This document shows, one piece after another, positions 44,638 through 53,517 of a stretch of 64,000 nt of DNA (within the stretch, counting starts at the first letter, position 1; every line of letters begins with the position of its first letter). The DNA is taken from assembly GCF_022647325.1 (NCBI RefSeq), contig NZ_CP071406.1:62001-126000 (forward strand). The letters are read 5' to 3'. This DNA is from Pantoea deleyi. GTDB taxonomy: Bacteria > Pseudomonadota > Gammaproteobacteria > Enterobacterales > Enterobacteriaceae. The notes under the pieces are model-generated. The model did not search any database and had not been told where the DNA came from. It saw only the letters and a list, made by a program, of their open reading frames with translations. The position numbers and the translations under genes were made by a program.

Positions 44638-44811
44638 TCAGTGCCGGAGTTTTGCCAGCTCGTCTGACGTCAGGCCTGTCATCTCCATAATGGTCTTATG
44701 CTCCAGGCCATTCTGTAACATGGCGCGCGCGATTTTCAGGGTGGCTTCGCGTTCACCTTCCGCGCGCCCTATATCAACGCCTTTCTGCTCAAGCTGCTGT
44801 GCAATGGTCAT
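44638..44811 (-). CDS. Possible internal C-terminal product of the Rpn gene (RpnS-like)
   Basis: Within the Rpn gene, an in-frame ATG at 44811 is preceded by GGAG eight bases away. It would yield the last 57 residues, MTIAQQLEQKGVDIGRAEG onward, exactly the variable C-terminal segment. E. coli Rpn genes are known to encode small in-frame products that neutralise the full-length nuclease. This internal start is inferred from the ribosome-site match alone. Confidence 0.35.
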   Translation of the reverse strand: MTIAQQLEQKGVDIGRAEGEREATLKIARAMLQNGLEHKTIMEMTGLTSDELAKLRH

Positions 44812-45546
44812 CAGTGCATCTCCGTGTTGTGGCACCCGCTGTGCCAGTTCGCGAACGAAAGCTTCATAGTCAGCTGACTCACCAGCCTGCAGTAAATAGT
44901 TTATCAGCGTCAATACCTGGGGTGAAGAGAGATAATCAGCCATCAGCAAAGAGGAGAGACGGTCTGTCAGCGTTGCCATGTCACGTTGACGAATATGTTT
45001 CTGTAACAGCGTCAGCGCCGCCATACTGCGATGCGTCATGATCTCGTCATCCGGGATTACCGAAACGTCAACCAGAGGAAACGCGCCGCTATAAAGCGCC
45101 TCCGCCACATGGGGGTCCTCGAACTCGTCAAACCAGCGGGTTGACCAGGGATAGGGTGAGCGCTTTCCGGCATAGAACAAGACCGGGATCACCAGAGGCA
45201 GCCGCTTATGCCCTGCATCAAGATGACGCTGCATCGCCGCAACCGCATAACGCAGCAACCTGAAGGCCATATGCCTGTCCGGTGTGGACTGATGCTCAAT
45301 CAGAACGTGGATATACCCGTCACCGTTCAGGGTTCTCAGGCTGTAAAGGATGTCACTGTAGTACTGACGCAGATCCTCTTCCACAAACGAGCCTGACTCA
45401 AGCTTCAGGGTGTTAAGGTCGCAGATCGCGAGCAGATTCTCCGGAAGATGGAGTTGCATAAAATCCCGCGCAATATCGGGATGCGTCAGAAATTGCCGGA
45501 AGGTGGCATCATGAGGTGTTGGATTATTTTTCTTTTCCATGGTCAT
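44638..45546 (-). CDS. Rpn/YhgA-like PD-(D/E)XK nuclease family protein
   Basis: 302 residues with AAAGGAAT before the ATG. The N-terminus PHDATFRQFLTHPDIARDFM and LPENLLAICDLNTLKLE are hallmarks of the Rpn (recombination-promoting nuclease, YhgA-like) family. The nuclease core follows as FVEEDLRQYYSDILYSL (catalytic Asp), then VLIEHQS (E-x-Q form) and AFRLLRY. A helical part ends with IGRAEGEREATLKIARAMLQ and GLTSDELAKLRH. Family knowledge: DNA endonuclease activity, RecA-independent recombination and phage-defence links, with C-terminal parts produced separately as inhibitors. It is a lone gene. No transposon ends were seen nearby. Confidence 0.9.
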   Translation of the reverse strand: MTMEKKNNPTPHDATFRQFLTHPDIARDFMQLHLPENLLAICDLNTLKLESGSFVEEDLRQYYSDILYSLRTLNGDGYIHVLIEHQSTPDRHMAFRLLRYAVAAMQRHLDAGHKRLPLVIPVLFYAGKRSPYPWSTRWFDEFEDPHVAEALYSGAFPLVDVSVIPDDEIMTHRSMAALTLLQKHIRQRDMATLTDRLSSLLMADYLSSPQVLTLINYLLQAGESADYEAFVRELAQRVPQHGDALMTIAQQLEQKGVDIGRAEGEREATLKIARAMLQNGLEHKTIMEMTGLTSDELAKLRH

Positions 45547-46126
45547 ATTTTGTATTCCTTTCGTACGTTATTAACATTACAAAGTGAAAATAATCCACAC
45601 ATGACCAGTATCGTGACATTGCGCGGCTATTCATTCACCTGACACGAAGGCTTCCATTATTCATCGATAATGCTGAACGACACAGACACTCGCGATAGCC
45701 TCATAAGCAATAAGCCATAAAGACATTAAAATTCAGCATGATGTAGAGAGCGTTCTCATTGAGAGATTAAATTCAGACATGAGGCGTGACAATATCGATA
45801 CCGGTAAATAAGGCCTTAAAGGCGCCGGATATTCGTCCAGAATGAAACCGCAGACAGTTAAAAACTTATTCACACGATTATTGACGTGCCTGTAAACCTG
45901 ACCTGTTTATTTAATAACGGTCAGCGACGACAACCATTCCTGGCTGCCGTATTCGCGGGTTCGATTTTGGGTAAATGGGCTATGGGCTAAAGAAGGATCG
46001 TTATACCAGCCTATTTTTGCCTGCAGAGAGACATCAGACAGAAGGCCAGCTGCCTCTGACTAATAAACCGGCATCATCAGCAGAACCGTCCGGCAAAGGT
46101 GCATTCCGGTAGTGTCAGGATAGCGG
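45547..46126. other. Intergenic region
   Basis: About 580 bases between the 5' end of the Rpn gene and the 3' end of the MipA-like gene. Composition is moderately AT-rich. I recognise no gene, repeat or RNA structure. Confidence 0.35.
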
Positions 46127-46918
46127 TCAGAACGAGTAGCTCAGTGCCAGCGTCGCGGATGCGTTGTTGCGCCGGGCAACGATTGGGCTGTCCGAAGCGT
46201 GTTTATCCAGCCAGGTGTAATCACCGATAACGCTGGCGGCCCACGCGGGCGTAAACTGATGGCTCCATGTCAGACTGCTGTCGGTGCCATAAAATCCACC
46301 CGCCGCGTCATAACGCTTAAACCCGCTCTGGGCGCTTTGCTGGCTGCTCACGCCATACCAGGTGTTCATATAGCGTCCATCGCCTGATAATGCCGCGACC
46401 TGCAGGGCCACGGTGTCGCTGCTGGTCTGCCAGGGAATCAGCGTTACCGATGTCCGGTACTGAACCCCCTGGCTGTCACTCAGCGGCAGCGTCGCTTTCT
46501 CCTCCAGCACCAGCCACGGCGTGACTGACCATCCCAGCGCCAGTGACGTGTTCAGCGTCGGGTCGATCTTTCCCATTCCTCTGAGCCGATCGTCACCGTC
46601 GCGCCAGGAGGAGTTCCGGTCAGAACGTCCCAGCCCGTACCCCAGCGTATGTTCCAGGTAGACGCCATTGTCCGTCTGCAGGTCATAACCCACCCCTTTC
46701 TGCGAGTCGAAAAAGAGTGCGCCATCGCGTGCCTGGACCAGCGGCATCAGCTGCCAGTGCTGTTTATCTGCGCCGCTGTAGCGCGGTGCATTGATTGCGG
46801 CGATGCCCAGCGTCACGCTCGGAGGCGGTGTTGCTGACGCATCTGCAACCGCATCAGCCGTCAAACAGCCCAGCGAAAAACAGACCATGTGAAGCGTTAT
46901 TTTTCCGGTTATCATCAC
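46127..46918 (-). CDS. MipA/OmpV-family outer-membrane protein
   Basis: 263 residues with a signal peptide ending near ADAVADA. The mature barrel begins VTLGIAAINAPRYSGADKQH (the MipA pattern GxGxxxxPxYxGsd), continues with LMPLVQARDGALFFDSQKGVGYDL and closes with ATLALSYSF ending in Phe. MipA/OmpV proteins are outer-membrane barrels; some scaffold murein enzymes and others change in antibiotic or osmotic stress. It is divergent from a two-component system and RND pump by 126 bases, which suggests control by that response regulator. Confidence 0.88.
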   Translation of the reverse strand: MMITGKITLHMVCFSLGCLTADAVADASATPPPSVTLGIAAINAPRYSGADKQHWQLMPLVQARDGALFFDSQKGVGYDLQTDNGVYLEHTLGYGLGRSDRNSSWRDGDDRLRGMGKIDPTLNTSLALGWSVTPWLVLEEKATLPLSDSQGVQYRTSVTLIPWQTSSDTVALQVAALSGDGRYMNTWYGVSSQQSAQSGFKRYDAAGGFYGTDSSLTWSHQFTPAWAASVIGDYTWLDKHASDSPIVARRNNASATLALSYSF

Positions 46919-47044
46919 ATCTCCTCATTATCACATCAGGGGCGGAGCTGAAGGATCCAGTGCCGCATCACCGCCCGGAGTATGCGCGGCGAGTGTCAAT
47001 GAACGGCCAGGGATTTATGAAGAAACAGTCAAGGTGATCCGGAA

Positions 47045-47740
47045 ATGCAGTCAAAACGTGTACTGATTATTGAAGATGACGCCGATGCCGCGGGCGTACT
47101 TGAGGCTTACCTGAAACGTGAAAATTATGAGGTCACGATTGCCGGTGACGGTCCTGGCGGGCTGGAGATAGCCAGACGCTGGCAGCCTGATCTGATCCTG
47201 CTGGATATCATGCTGCCGGGCATGAACGGCACCGAAGTGCTGGCTGCGCTGCGACGCCGCGATGACACGCCGGTGATCATGGTAACGGCGATGGGTGATG
47301 CGCCGGATCGCATCGGTGCCCTGCGCTATGGCGCAGATGACTATGTGGTCAAACCCTATCATCCGGGCGAAGTGGTGGCGCGCGTGCAGGCTGTGCTGCG
47401 CCGCAGCCAGAGTCATGCACCGGTCAGCGAGACCCTGCGCTGGGCCGATCTCGTGGTTGATCCCGTGGCACTCACCGCCGTGGTCGACAGCGGCAGTGCT
47501 GCGCCGCGCCGTCTGGATCTGACGCCAACCGAATTTTCTCTGCTGGTCACCCTGATGCGCGCCCCGACGCGCCCGTTCACCCGTCTGTTCCTGCTGGAAC
47601 AGTGCCTGCCGGAGAGCGATGCGCTGGAGCGGGTAGTCGATACCCATGTCTATAACCTGCGCCGCAAGCTGGAAGCTGCGGGCATCTCAGACGTATTACC
47701 GGCGGTACGCAGCGTCGGCTACCGGTTCAGACAGCCATGA
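47045..47740 (+). CDS. OmpR-family response regulator of an RND efflux locus
   Basis: 231 residues. The receiver domain has acidic pocket Asp11/Asp12 (LIIEDDAD), phospho-acceptor Asp54 (LILLDIMLPG), a Thr in MVTAMGDAP and Lys in VKPYHPGE. The C-terminal OmpR winged helix includes LDLTPTEFSLLVTLMRAPTR and VVDTHVYNLRRKLE, ending VRSVGYRF. It lies at the head of a gene group with its kinase (four-base overlap), a membrane-fusion lipoprotein and an RND permease, a layout like SmeRS/AdeRS/BaeSR efflux controls. It probably activates the pump and perhaps the divergent mipA-like gene. Confidence 0.92.
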   Translation: MQSKRVLIIEDDADAAGVLEAYLKRENYEVTIAGDGPGGLEIARRWQPDLILLDIMLPGMNGTEVLAALRRRDDTPVIMVTAMGDAPDRIGALRYGADDYVVKPYHPGEVVARVQAVLRRSQSHAPVSETLRWADLVVDPVALTAVVDSGSAAPRRLDLTPTEFSLLVTLMRAPTRPFTRLFLLEQCLPESDALERVVDTHVYNLRRKLEAAGISDVLPAVRSVGYRFRQP

Positions 47741-48906
47741 AGAACGATACCCATACATCGCTGTGGCGCTGGATCTGCCTGCGGGTGCTGTTTCTGGCCA
47801 TCGGCAGCGTAATCCTGATCGCCATCTGCATGTGGCTGCGCTTTGCGGTGCAGGCCTTCTGGGTGTATCAGCGGATGCCGGCGGCGGTGGCAGAAGAGTT
47901 CACCCGGCTGCGCGTCAATCCCGCCAGCGATCCGGCGCGCTTTCACCAGATTGTCGATCGCTGGTGGGGAATTACCTTTTCCGATCCCTCGCTGGCCTCT
48001 TCTGACTGGCTGACCGTGCTGGTACTGGTCATGGTGGCCATTCCGTTTATGGTGCTAATCGCGCTGCGGTTTGCCCGACCGCTCTCCGTGCAGTTCAGCC
48101 AGCTGGCAGGCGCGGCGCGGGCCGTATCGAAAGGCGAATTTGGCCGGACGGCCGCGGTGGTGAAAGAGGCCCCGCAGGAGCTGGTGCGTTTTACGGAAGA
48201 CTTTAACCAGATGACGCAGCAGCTGGCCCGTTATGATCGTGAGCTGCGCACCTCGCATGTGGCGATGGCCCACGAACTCCGCTCGCCGCTGACGGCCGCG
48301 ATGGGCCGTCTGCAGGGCATTCTGGATGGCGTTTTTCCGGCCGAGCCGCAGCAGCTGGCGATGATCATGAAGCAGCTGACGCAGCTCAGTCGCCTGACCG
48401 ACGAACTGCATCTGCTTTCACTGGCGGATGCGGGGCAGCTGACCCTGAACCGCGAGTGGATCAATCCCGGCGAGCTGCTGCGCGAGCGCAGCGGCTGGCT
48501 GCTGCCGCAGGCGGAACAGGCGGGCGTGAGCATCAGCGTGACCTCGCCGGAGGATCTGCTGCTTTACGGTGATGCTTTCCGCCTGGGTCAGGTGGTCACC
48601 ATCCTCATTGAAAATGCGCTGCGCTACGCGGCAGAGGGTGGCGCACTGCAGATCACGGCCAGCGCGCGCAATGGGGCTATTGTGCTGACTTTCCGGGATT
48701 ACGGTCAGGGTGTGGAGCCGGCATTTCTGCCCCGTCTGTTTGACCGCTTTACCCGCGCCGACTCCTCCCGCGCCCGTCATTCGGGCGGCAGCGGCCTGGG
48801 CCTGTCGATCGCCAAAGCGATTGTCGAGGCGCACGGCGGGGCACTTGAGGCCACGCTGCCTGCCGACGGCGGATTGCTGATTGGGATCACGCTGCCTGTG
48901 GAATAA
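47737..48906 (+). CDS. Sensor histidine kinase of the RND efflux locus
   Basis: 389 residues. Two transmembrane helices (about residues 13-37 and 88-110) flank a short periplasmic loop. A HAMP segment (RFARPLSVQFSQLAGAARAV) follows, then the dimerisation/phosphoacceptor helix with His179 in MAHELRSPLTAAMGR. The ATPase domain carries the N box ENALRYA, the G1 region DYGQGV and the G2 box GGSGLGLSIAKAIVEAHGG. It is inner-membrane and phosphorylates the upstream response regulator, whose gene it overlaps by four bases. The small periplasmic loop (about 50 residues) leaves the signal unknown; envelope-active drugs are likely from context. Confidence 0.92.
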   Translation: MKNDTHTSLWRWICLRVLFLAIGSVILIAICMWLRFAVQAFWVYQRMPAAVAEEFTRLRVNPASDPARFHQIVDRWWGITFSDPSLASSDWLTVLVLVMVAIPFMVLIALRFARPLSVQFSQLAGAARAVSKGEFGRTAAVVKEAPQELVRFTEDFNQMTQQLARYDRELRTSHVAMAHELRSPLTAAMGRLQGILDGVFPAEPQQLAMIMKQLTQLSRLTDELHLLSLADAGQLTLNREWINPGELLRERSGWLLPQAEQAGVSISVTSPEDLLLYGDAFRLGQVVTILIENALRYAAEGGALQITASARNGAIVLTFRDYGQGVEPAFLPRLFDRFTRADSSRARHSGGSGLGLSIAKAIVEAHGGALEATLPADGGLLIGITLPVE

Positions 48907-48999
48907 AGCGTTCTGACTTGACCGTTTCTTGATGGTTCATGGAACGTTTCTGGACACAAGCCGGGTTCAATGAGCACAACTCATTAAAGGAACCCGGTT

Positions 49000-50133
49000 A
49001 TGACAGACTTCTTATCTGATGCTGCCCGTCAGGTGTGGCGTCATCTCTTCACCGTTCACATCGTTGCGCCCGTGGTGTTTGTCCTGCTCGGCGTGTTCAT
49101 TCTGGCTGGCTGCCGGGATAATAATCCGCCGCCCGCCGCTGCGCCGATCCGCCCCGTCAGAACCACGATCGCCCCGCCGCCCAGTACCGATGCGTCACAG
49201 GTGCTGACCGGCGAAATCCGCGCCCATGAGGAGGTTGCGCTGGCGTTCCGGCTGGATGGCCGGGTAGTCAGCCGCACGGCGGAACTGGGCGATCGCGTCA
49301 GCGTCGGCCAGCCGCTGGCAGCCCTGGAAAAGAGTCAGTCGCGTAATCAGCTTAGCAGTGCGCAGGCCGATCTGGACAGCGCCCGCGCCGCCGAACAGGT
49401 CGCCGCGCTTAATCTGCACCGCATGACGCTGCTGATGCCCGGCGGTGCCATCGCCCGCAGTCAGCTGGACAGCGCGCGGGCAGACTGGCAGAGCGCGCAG
49501 TCGCGCCGTATCAGCAGCGAGGCCGCGCTGAAAAATGCCCGGGATAACCTCAGCTGGACGCAACTCAATGCACCCGCGGCGGGCCGGATCACTGCGGTTT
49601 CCGTTCAGCCGGGTCAGGTGGTCAGCGCCGGACAAACGGTGATGACGCTGGCCGCAGATGATGCGCGCGATGCGGTGTTTGATCTGACCACACCTGCCCT
49701 GTTACGTCCGGAAGAGGGCGCACCGCTGAAAGTTACGCTGCTCGCCGATCCCAGCGTTCAGGCCAGTGGCACGGTGCGCGACATCAGCCCGCAGGCCGAC
49801 CCCCAGACCCGCACCTGGCGGCTGCGAATCACCCTGCATCAGCCACCTGAGGCGATGGCGCCCGGATCCACGGTTATCGTCAGCCTGCCCGATGCGCAGC
49901 CCCCGGTCATCGCCCTGCCCGCCAGCGCCCTGACCCGCTCAGCGGACCAGCCCGCGCTGCTGGTGGTGGATGCCGCTTCACGCCTGCAGCTCCGGCCTGT
50001 GGTGCTGGCGCGCTTCAGCGCCCGGCAGATCTTTGTCGCCTCGGGAGTGCGGCCCGGTGAACGCATCGTTACCGCCGGAATCAGCACGCTGCAGCCCGGT
50101 GAAAAAGTGAATGTGATGCAGGAGGCGCAATGA
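49000..50133 (+). CDS. RND efflux membrane-fusion lipoprotein (periplasmic adaptor)
   Basis: 377 residues. A hydrophobic stretch ends in lipobox LAGC (FILAGCRDN, Cys near residue 38), so the mature protein should be lipid-anchored to the inner membrane. Its polar N-terminal extension of about 20 residues before the helix is longer than usual. Lipoyl-domain halves (RLDGRVVSRTAELGDRVSVG and LNAPAAGRITAVSVQPGQVV) surround a coiled-coil hairpin, then a beta-barrel domain (VTLLADPSVQASGTVRDISP). It connects the RND pump with an outer-membrane channel, presumably TolC, since no channel gene is present. The stop overlaps the permease start by four bases. Confidence 0.9.
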   Translation: MTDFLSDAARQVWRHLFTVHIVAPVVFVLLGVFILAGCRDNNPPPAAAPIRPVRTTIAPPPSTDASQVLTGEIRAHEEVALAFRLDGRVVSRTAELGDRVSVGQPLAALEKSQSRNQLSSAQADLDSARAAEQVAALNLHRMTLLMPGGAIARSQLDSARADWQSAQSRRISSEAALKNARDNLSWTQLNAPAAGRITAVSVQPGQVVSAGQTVMTLAADDARDAVFDLTTPALLRPEEGAPLKVTLLADPSVQASGTVRDISPQADPQTRTWRLRITLHQPPEAMAPGSTVIVSLPDAQPPVIALPASALTRSADQPALLVVDAASRLQLRPVVLARFSARQIFVASGVRPGERIVTAGISTLQPGEKVNVMQEAQ

Positions 50134-53100
50134 ACAGACCGGCTGGCATCAATTTCTCTGGCTGGGCGCTGGCCCATCAGCAGCTGGTGATCTTCTTTAT
50201 GCTGCTGATCATGGCCGCCGGAGTGCTGAGTTATGAGCATCTGTCTCGCAATGAAGATCCGGCGTTTACCATCAAAACGGCGGTCATCTCGGCGCAGTGG
50301 CCGGGTGCGGATGTGAATACCACCGTGCAACTGCTCACGGACGTGCTGGAACAGAAGGTGCAGGAGATCCCCTCACTGGATGCGGTAGAGAGTGAAACCC
50401 GCGCCGGACGAACGGTCATTTACGTCAACCTGCGCGATGACACCCCCCCCTCGCAGGTAGCGGGCATCTGGTATCAGTTGCGCAAAAAGATGCAGGATGT
50501 CACCCCCTCACTGCCGCAGGGCGTCGTGGGTCCGGCGGTGAACGACGAATTTGATGACACCTTCGGCACGATTTATGGCTTCACGGCTGATGGATTCAGC
50601 GACAGAGAGTTACGCGACCGGGTCGATGCAGTGCGCCGGAGCCTTGCCAGCCTGCCCGACATCGGCAAAACCCGGCTGCTTGGCGTACAGGAGCAGCAGG
50701 TCGTCATCGCCTTTTCTCCGCGCAGGCTTAACGGCATGGGGCTGGATTTACAGCAGGTCAGCGACGCCATCAAGGCGCAGAACGACGTCGTTCCGGCGGG
50801 CAGCCTGCGCACCGATCGCGAGAATATCGCATTGCGGGTCAGCGGCACCCTGACCTCGGTAGAGAGTCTGCGGGCGATAACCCTGCACATCGGCGACCGC
50901 TTTATACCGCTCACCGATCTCGCCACCCTCAGCCTGCAACCGGCCGATCCCCCGACACCGACGTTCCGGGTCAACGGCGTGCCCGCTATCGGGCTGGCGA
51001 TCTCCATGGCGGCCAGCGGCAACATGCTCGATTTCGGCAAACAGCTCAATCAGCGCATGCAGACGCTGGCCGATCAGCTGCCGCACGGCATCACCCTAAC
51101 CCGCGTGGCCGATCAATCTTCTGTGGTCAGGAGCGCGGTCAGCGGGTTTGTCCGGATCCTGGGCGAAGCGGTGGTCATCGTACTGGCCGTCTCCTTTGTC
51201 TCGCTGGGTCTGCGTGCCGGGCTGGTAGTCGCCGCGGCCATTCCGCTGGTGCTGGCAATGACCTTTACCGGCATGTTACTGGCAGGCATCGGCCTGCAGC
51301 GGATCTCGCTGGGCGCACTGATTATCGCGCTGGGGCTGCTGGTGGATGATGCCATGATCACCGTCGAGACGATGGTGGCGCGGCTGGAGGCGGGCGACAG
51401 CCGATGGCAGGCCGCGACGTATGCCTTTAAAACCACCGCGTTCCCGATGCTGACCGGTACGCTGGTAATGATCGCCGGTTTTATTCCGGTCGGGTTCGCC
51501 GCCTCCAGCGCGGGCGAGTACTGCTACTCGCTGTTTGTGGTAATCACCCTGGCGCTGCTCTGCTCCTGGGTCGTCGCGGTGATCTTCTCTCCGCTGACCG
51601 GCTGCTGGCTGCTGTCCGCGACGGCAATCAGGACCCAACAGCCGGGCTGGCTGATGCGCGGCTATCATCGCCTGCTGGCGCTGATCCTGCGCCACCGGCT
51701 GATGACAATTGGCGCGGCCCTGGCGACGCTGCTGGTCAGCCTTTACGCCACCAGCTTTATGCAGGGTGAATTTTTCCCTGCCTCCGATCGGCCGGAGCTG
51801 CTGGTCAGCCTGACGCTGCCTGCCAGCGCGGCCCAGGCGGAAACCACCCGCCGGACTGTCCGGCTGGAACAGATGTTGCGCGATGATCGGGATGTGGCGA
51901 ACTTCACCAGTTACGTGGGGTCGGGAGCGATACGCTTCTATCTGCCGATGGATGTGCTGCCTGACAATGAAAACATCGCGCAACTGGTGGTGGTGGCGAA
52001 GGATCTGGCGGCGCGCGATCGGCTGCGCAACAGGCTGGAACAGGAACTGGCGGCAGATTTCAGCGACATCACCACCCGCGTCTCGCCGCTGGAGCTGGGC
52101 CCGCCGGTGGGCTGGCCGCTGAAATATCGCATCACCGGCCCGGACAATGCCAGGGTACGTCAGGCTGCCAGCCAGCTGGCGGCGCAGCTCGCCCGCTCTC
52201 CGCTGACCCGCGACGTCAATCTCACCGCGGGCGAACCGGAGCGGGTCATGACGCTGGCGGTCGATCAGACCGCCGCGCGCGCCGCCGGACTCTCCTCCGA
52301 CACGATAGCCCAGGCGCTGAACACCCTGCTGTCCGGCAGCGTGGTGACCACCCTGCGCGATCGCAACCGGCTGATCGATGTGGTGCTGCGCAGCAATGAT
52401 GCAGAACGGCAGGACACCGACACGCTGGCCGGATTAATGATCACCAATGCCAGCGGAAAAAAAATCCCGCTGCGGCAGGTGGCGACCCTGAACTGGGGCG
52501 TGGATGATCCGGTCATCTGGCGACGCCAGCGGTTGGCCGCCATCACCGTCCAGACGGATATCGCGCCCGGCCTGCGGGCGGAACAGGTTTCACAGCAGCT
52601 TGCTCCGGCCATTGCCTCGCTGCGCGCCACGCTGCCCGCCGGATACCGCATCGAAGAAGGCGGCGTGGTGGCGGAGTCGGATAAAGGCAACGGTTCGGTG
52701 TTTGCCCTGCTGCCGATCACGCTCTGCGCCATGCTGCTCCTGCTGATGATCCAGCTCCAGCGCTTTTCCGGCATGCTGCTGGCGCTGAGCATGGCCCCGT
52801 TTGGCCTGCCCGGCATTGTTCTGGCGATGCTTCCGGCGGGGACGCCGCTGGGATTTGTGGCGCTGCTGGGCATTATCGCGCTGGCAGGCATTATCATCCG
52901 CAACGCGGTGATCATGATCAGTGAAGTGGATGCCAACCGTCGGGCCGGGCTGCCCGCCAGTGACGCGATCAGGGAGGCCGCACATCACCGTGCGCGTCCT
53001 ATTGTGCTGACCGCCTGTGCGGCCATCCTCGGCATGATCCCGATTGCCCATCAGGTGTTCTGGGGACCGATGGCGCTGGCGATCATCGGCGGGCTGATCA

Positions 53101-53171
53101 GCGCAACGCTGGTTACGCTCACGGTGCTGCCCGCGGCGTTAAGCCTGCTGTTGCAGCGCAGTGCGCGGTAA
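50130..53171 (+). CDS. RND-family efflux permease
   Basis: 1013 residues, normal for HAE1/TriC/VexK-like drug exporters. Twelve transmembrane helices and two large periplasmic loops are present. The proton-relay pair of Asp residues in the fourth helix is visible as LGLLVDDAMITVETMV, and RNEDPAFTIKTAVISAQWPG near residue 40 is typical of the N-terminal porter domain. HRARPIVLTACAAILGMIPI near the end is the conserved RND helix-11 entry. It expels drugs, detergents or dyes using the proton gradient. It is more like the TriC branch than AcrB. Co-translated with the adaptor; control by the upstream two-component genes is likely. Confidence 0.93.
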   Translation: MNRPAGINFSGWALAHQQLVIFFMLLIMAAGVLSYEHLSRNEDPAFTIKTAVISAQWPGADVNTTVQLLTDVLEQKVQEIPSLDAVESETRAGRTVIYVNLRDDTPPSQVAGIWYQLRKKMQDVTPSLPQGVVGPAVNDEFDDTFGTIYGFTADGFSDRELRDRVDAVRRSLASLPDIGKTRLLGVQEQQVVIAFSPRRLNGMGLDLQQVSDAIKAQNDVVPAGSLRTDRENIALRVSGTLTSVESLRAITLHIGDRFIPLTDLATLSLQPADPPTPTFRVNGVPAIGLAISMAASGNMLDFGKQLNQRMQTLADQLPHGITLTRVADQSSVVRSAVSGFVRILGEAVVIVLAVSFVSLGLRAGLVVAAAIPLVLAMTFTGMLLAGIGLQRISLGALIIALGLLVDDAMITVETMVARLEAGDSRWQAATYAFKTTAFPMLTGTLVMIAGFIPVGFAASSAGEYCYSLFVVITLALLCSWVVAVIFSPLTGCWLLSATAIRTQQPGWLMRGYHRLLALILRHRLMTIGAALATLLVSLYATSFMQGEFFPASDRPELLVSLTLPASAAQAETTRRTVRLEQMLRDDRDVANFTSYVGSGAIRFYLPMDVLPDNENIAQLVVVAKDLAARDRLRNRLEQELAADFSDITTRVSPLELGPPVGWPLKYRITGPDNARVRQAASQLAAQLARSPLTRDVNLTAGEPERVMTLAVDQTAARAAGLSSDTIAQALNTLLSGSVVTTLRDRNRLIDVVLRSNDAERQDTDTLAGLMITNASGKKIPLRQVATLNWGVDDPVIWRRQRLAAITVQTDIAPGLRAEQVSQQLAPAIASLRATLPAGYRIEEGGVVAESDKGNGSVFALLPITLCAMLLLLMIQLQRFSGMLLALSMAPFGLPGIVLAMLPAGTPLGFVALLGIIALAGIIIRNAVIMISEVDANRRAGLPASDAIREAAHHRARPIVLTACAAILGMIPIAHQVFWGPMALAIIGGLISATLVTLTVLPAALSLLLQRSAR

Positions 53172-53174
53172 ACC

Positions 53175-53198
53175 GCCTCCGGCGGAAACGCCGGAGGC
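53175..53198. terminator. Hairpin terminator after the RND operon
   Basis: GCCTCCGGCG and CGCCGGAGGC form a perfect ten-pair stem closed by a GAAA tetraloop, three bases after the permease stop codon and before a convergent small gene. There is no U-tract, so termination may need Rho. Confidence 0.6.
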
Positions 53199-53200
53199 AG

Positions 53201-53446
53201 TCAGTTCATCACCTCGACCAGAATCAGCGGGCACTTTCTGACTTTGCAGGCCTGACTGTAGGCCAGCGAGCAGACCGAACAGAGGTCGCGCACGTCAGAC
53301 TGGTACTCATACTCCATGAAATAGCGGAAACGGCCGCCGGCAGAGTCTGTTCGCCAGAATCGCTGCGGCTCGAGAATTTCGTCCAGTTGCCTGAATGTCA
53401 GGGCTGACGGGTTATGAAACCCGACTCTTACGCGGTATGTTGTCAT
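53201..53446 (-). CDS. Small conserved-looking protein of unknown function
   Basis: 81 residues from the ATG at 53446; a longer in-frame start at 53521 overlaps budR and lacks support. The sequence TYRVRVGFHNPSALTFRQLD, a central FRYFMEYEYQSDVRDLCSVC and four cysteines (LCSVCS, QACKVRKCP) suggest a small soluble domain, possibly metal-binding or disulfide-bonded. I do not recognise the family. GGAG sits only one base before the ATG, a poor spacing. It is on the same strand as budR, 71 bases after it, and could be co-transcribed. Confidence 0.5.
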   Translation of the reverse strand: MTTYRVRVGFHNPSALTFRQLDEILEPQRFWRTDSAGGRFRYFMEYEYQSDVRDLCSVCSLAYSQACKVRKCPLILVEVMN

Positions 53447-53517
53447 GCTCCGATTATTGGCTTCCGGGCACCCTGCCGCCAGCTGGTTATTGTTTTCAGT
53501 ATGATAGCTGCCGCTTA

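Noticed and set aside
44638..45546. Transposon carrying the Rpn transposase-like gene
   Set aside because: No terminal inverted repeats or target duplications seen; Rpn proteins are usually stand-alone.
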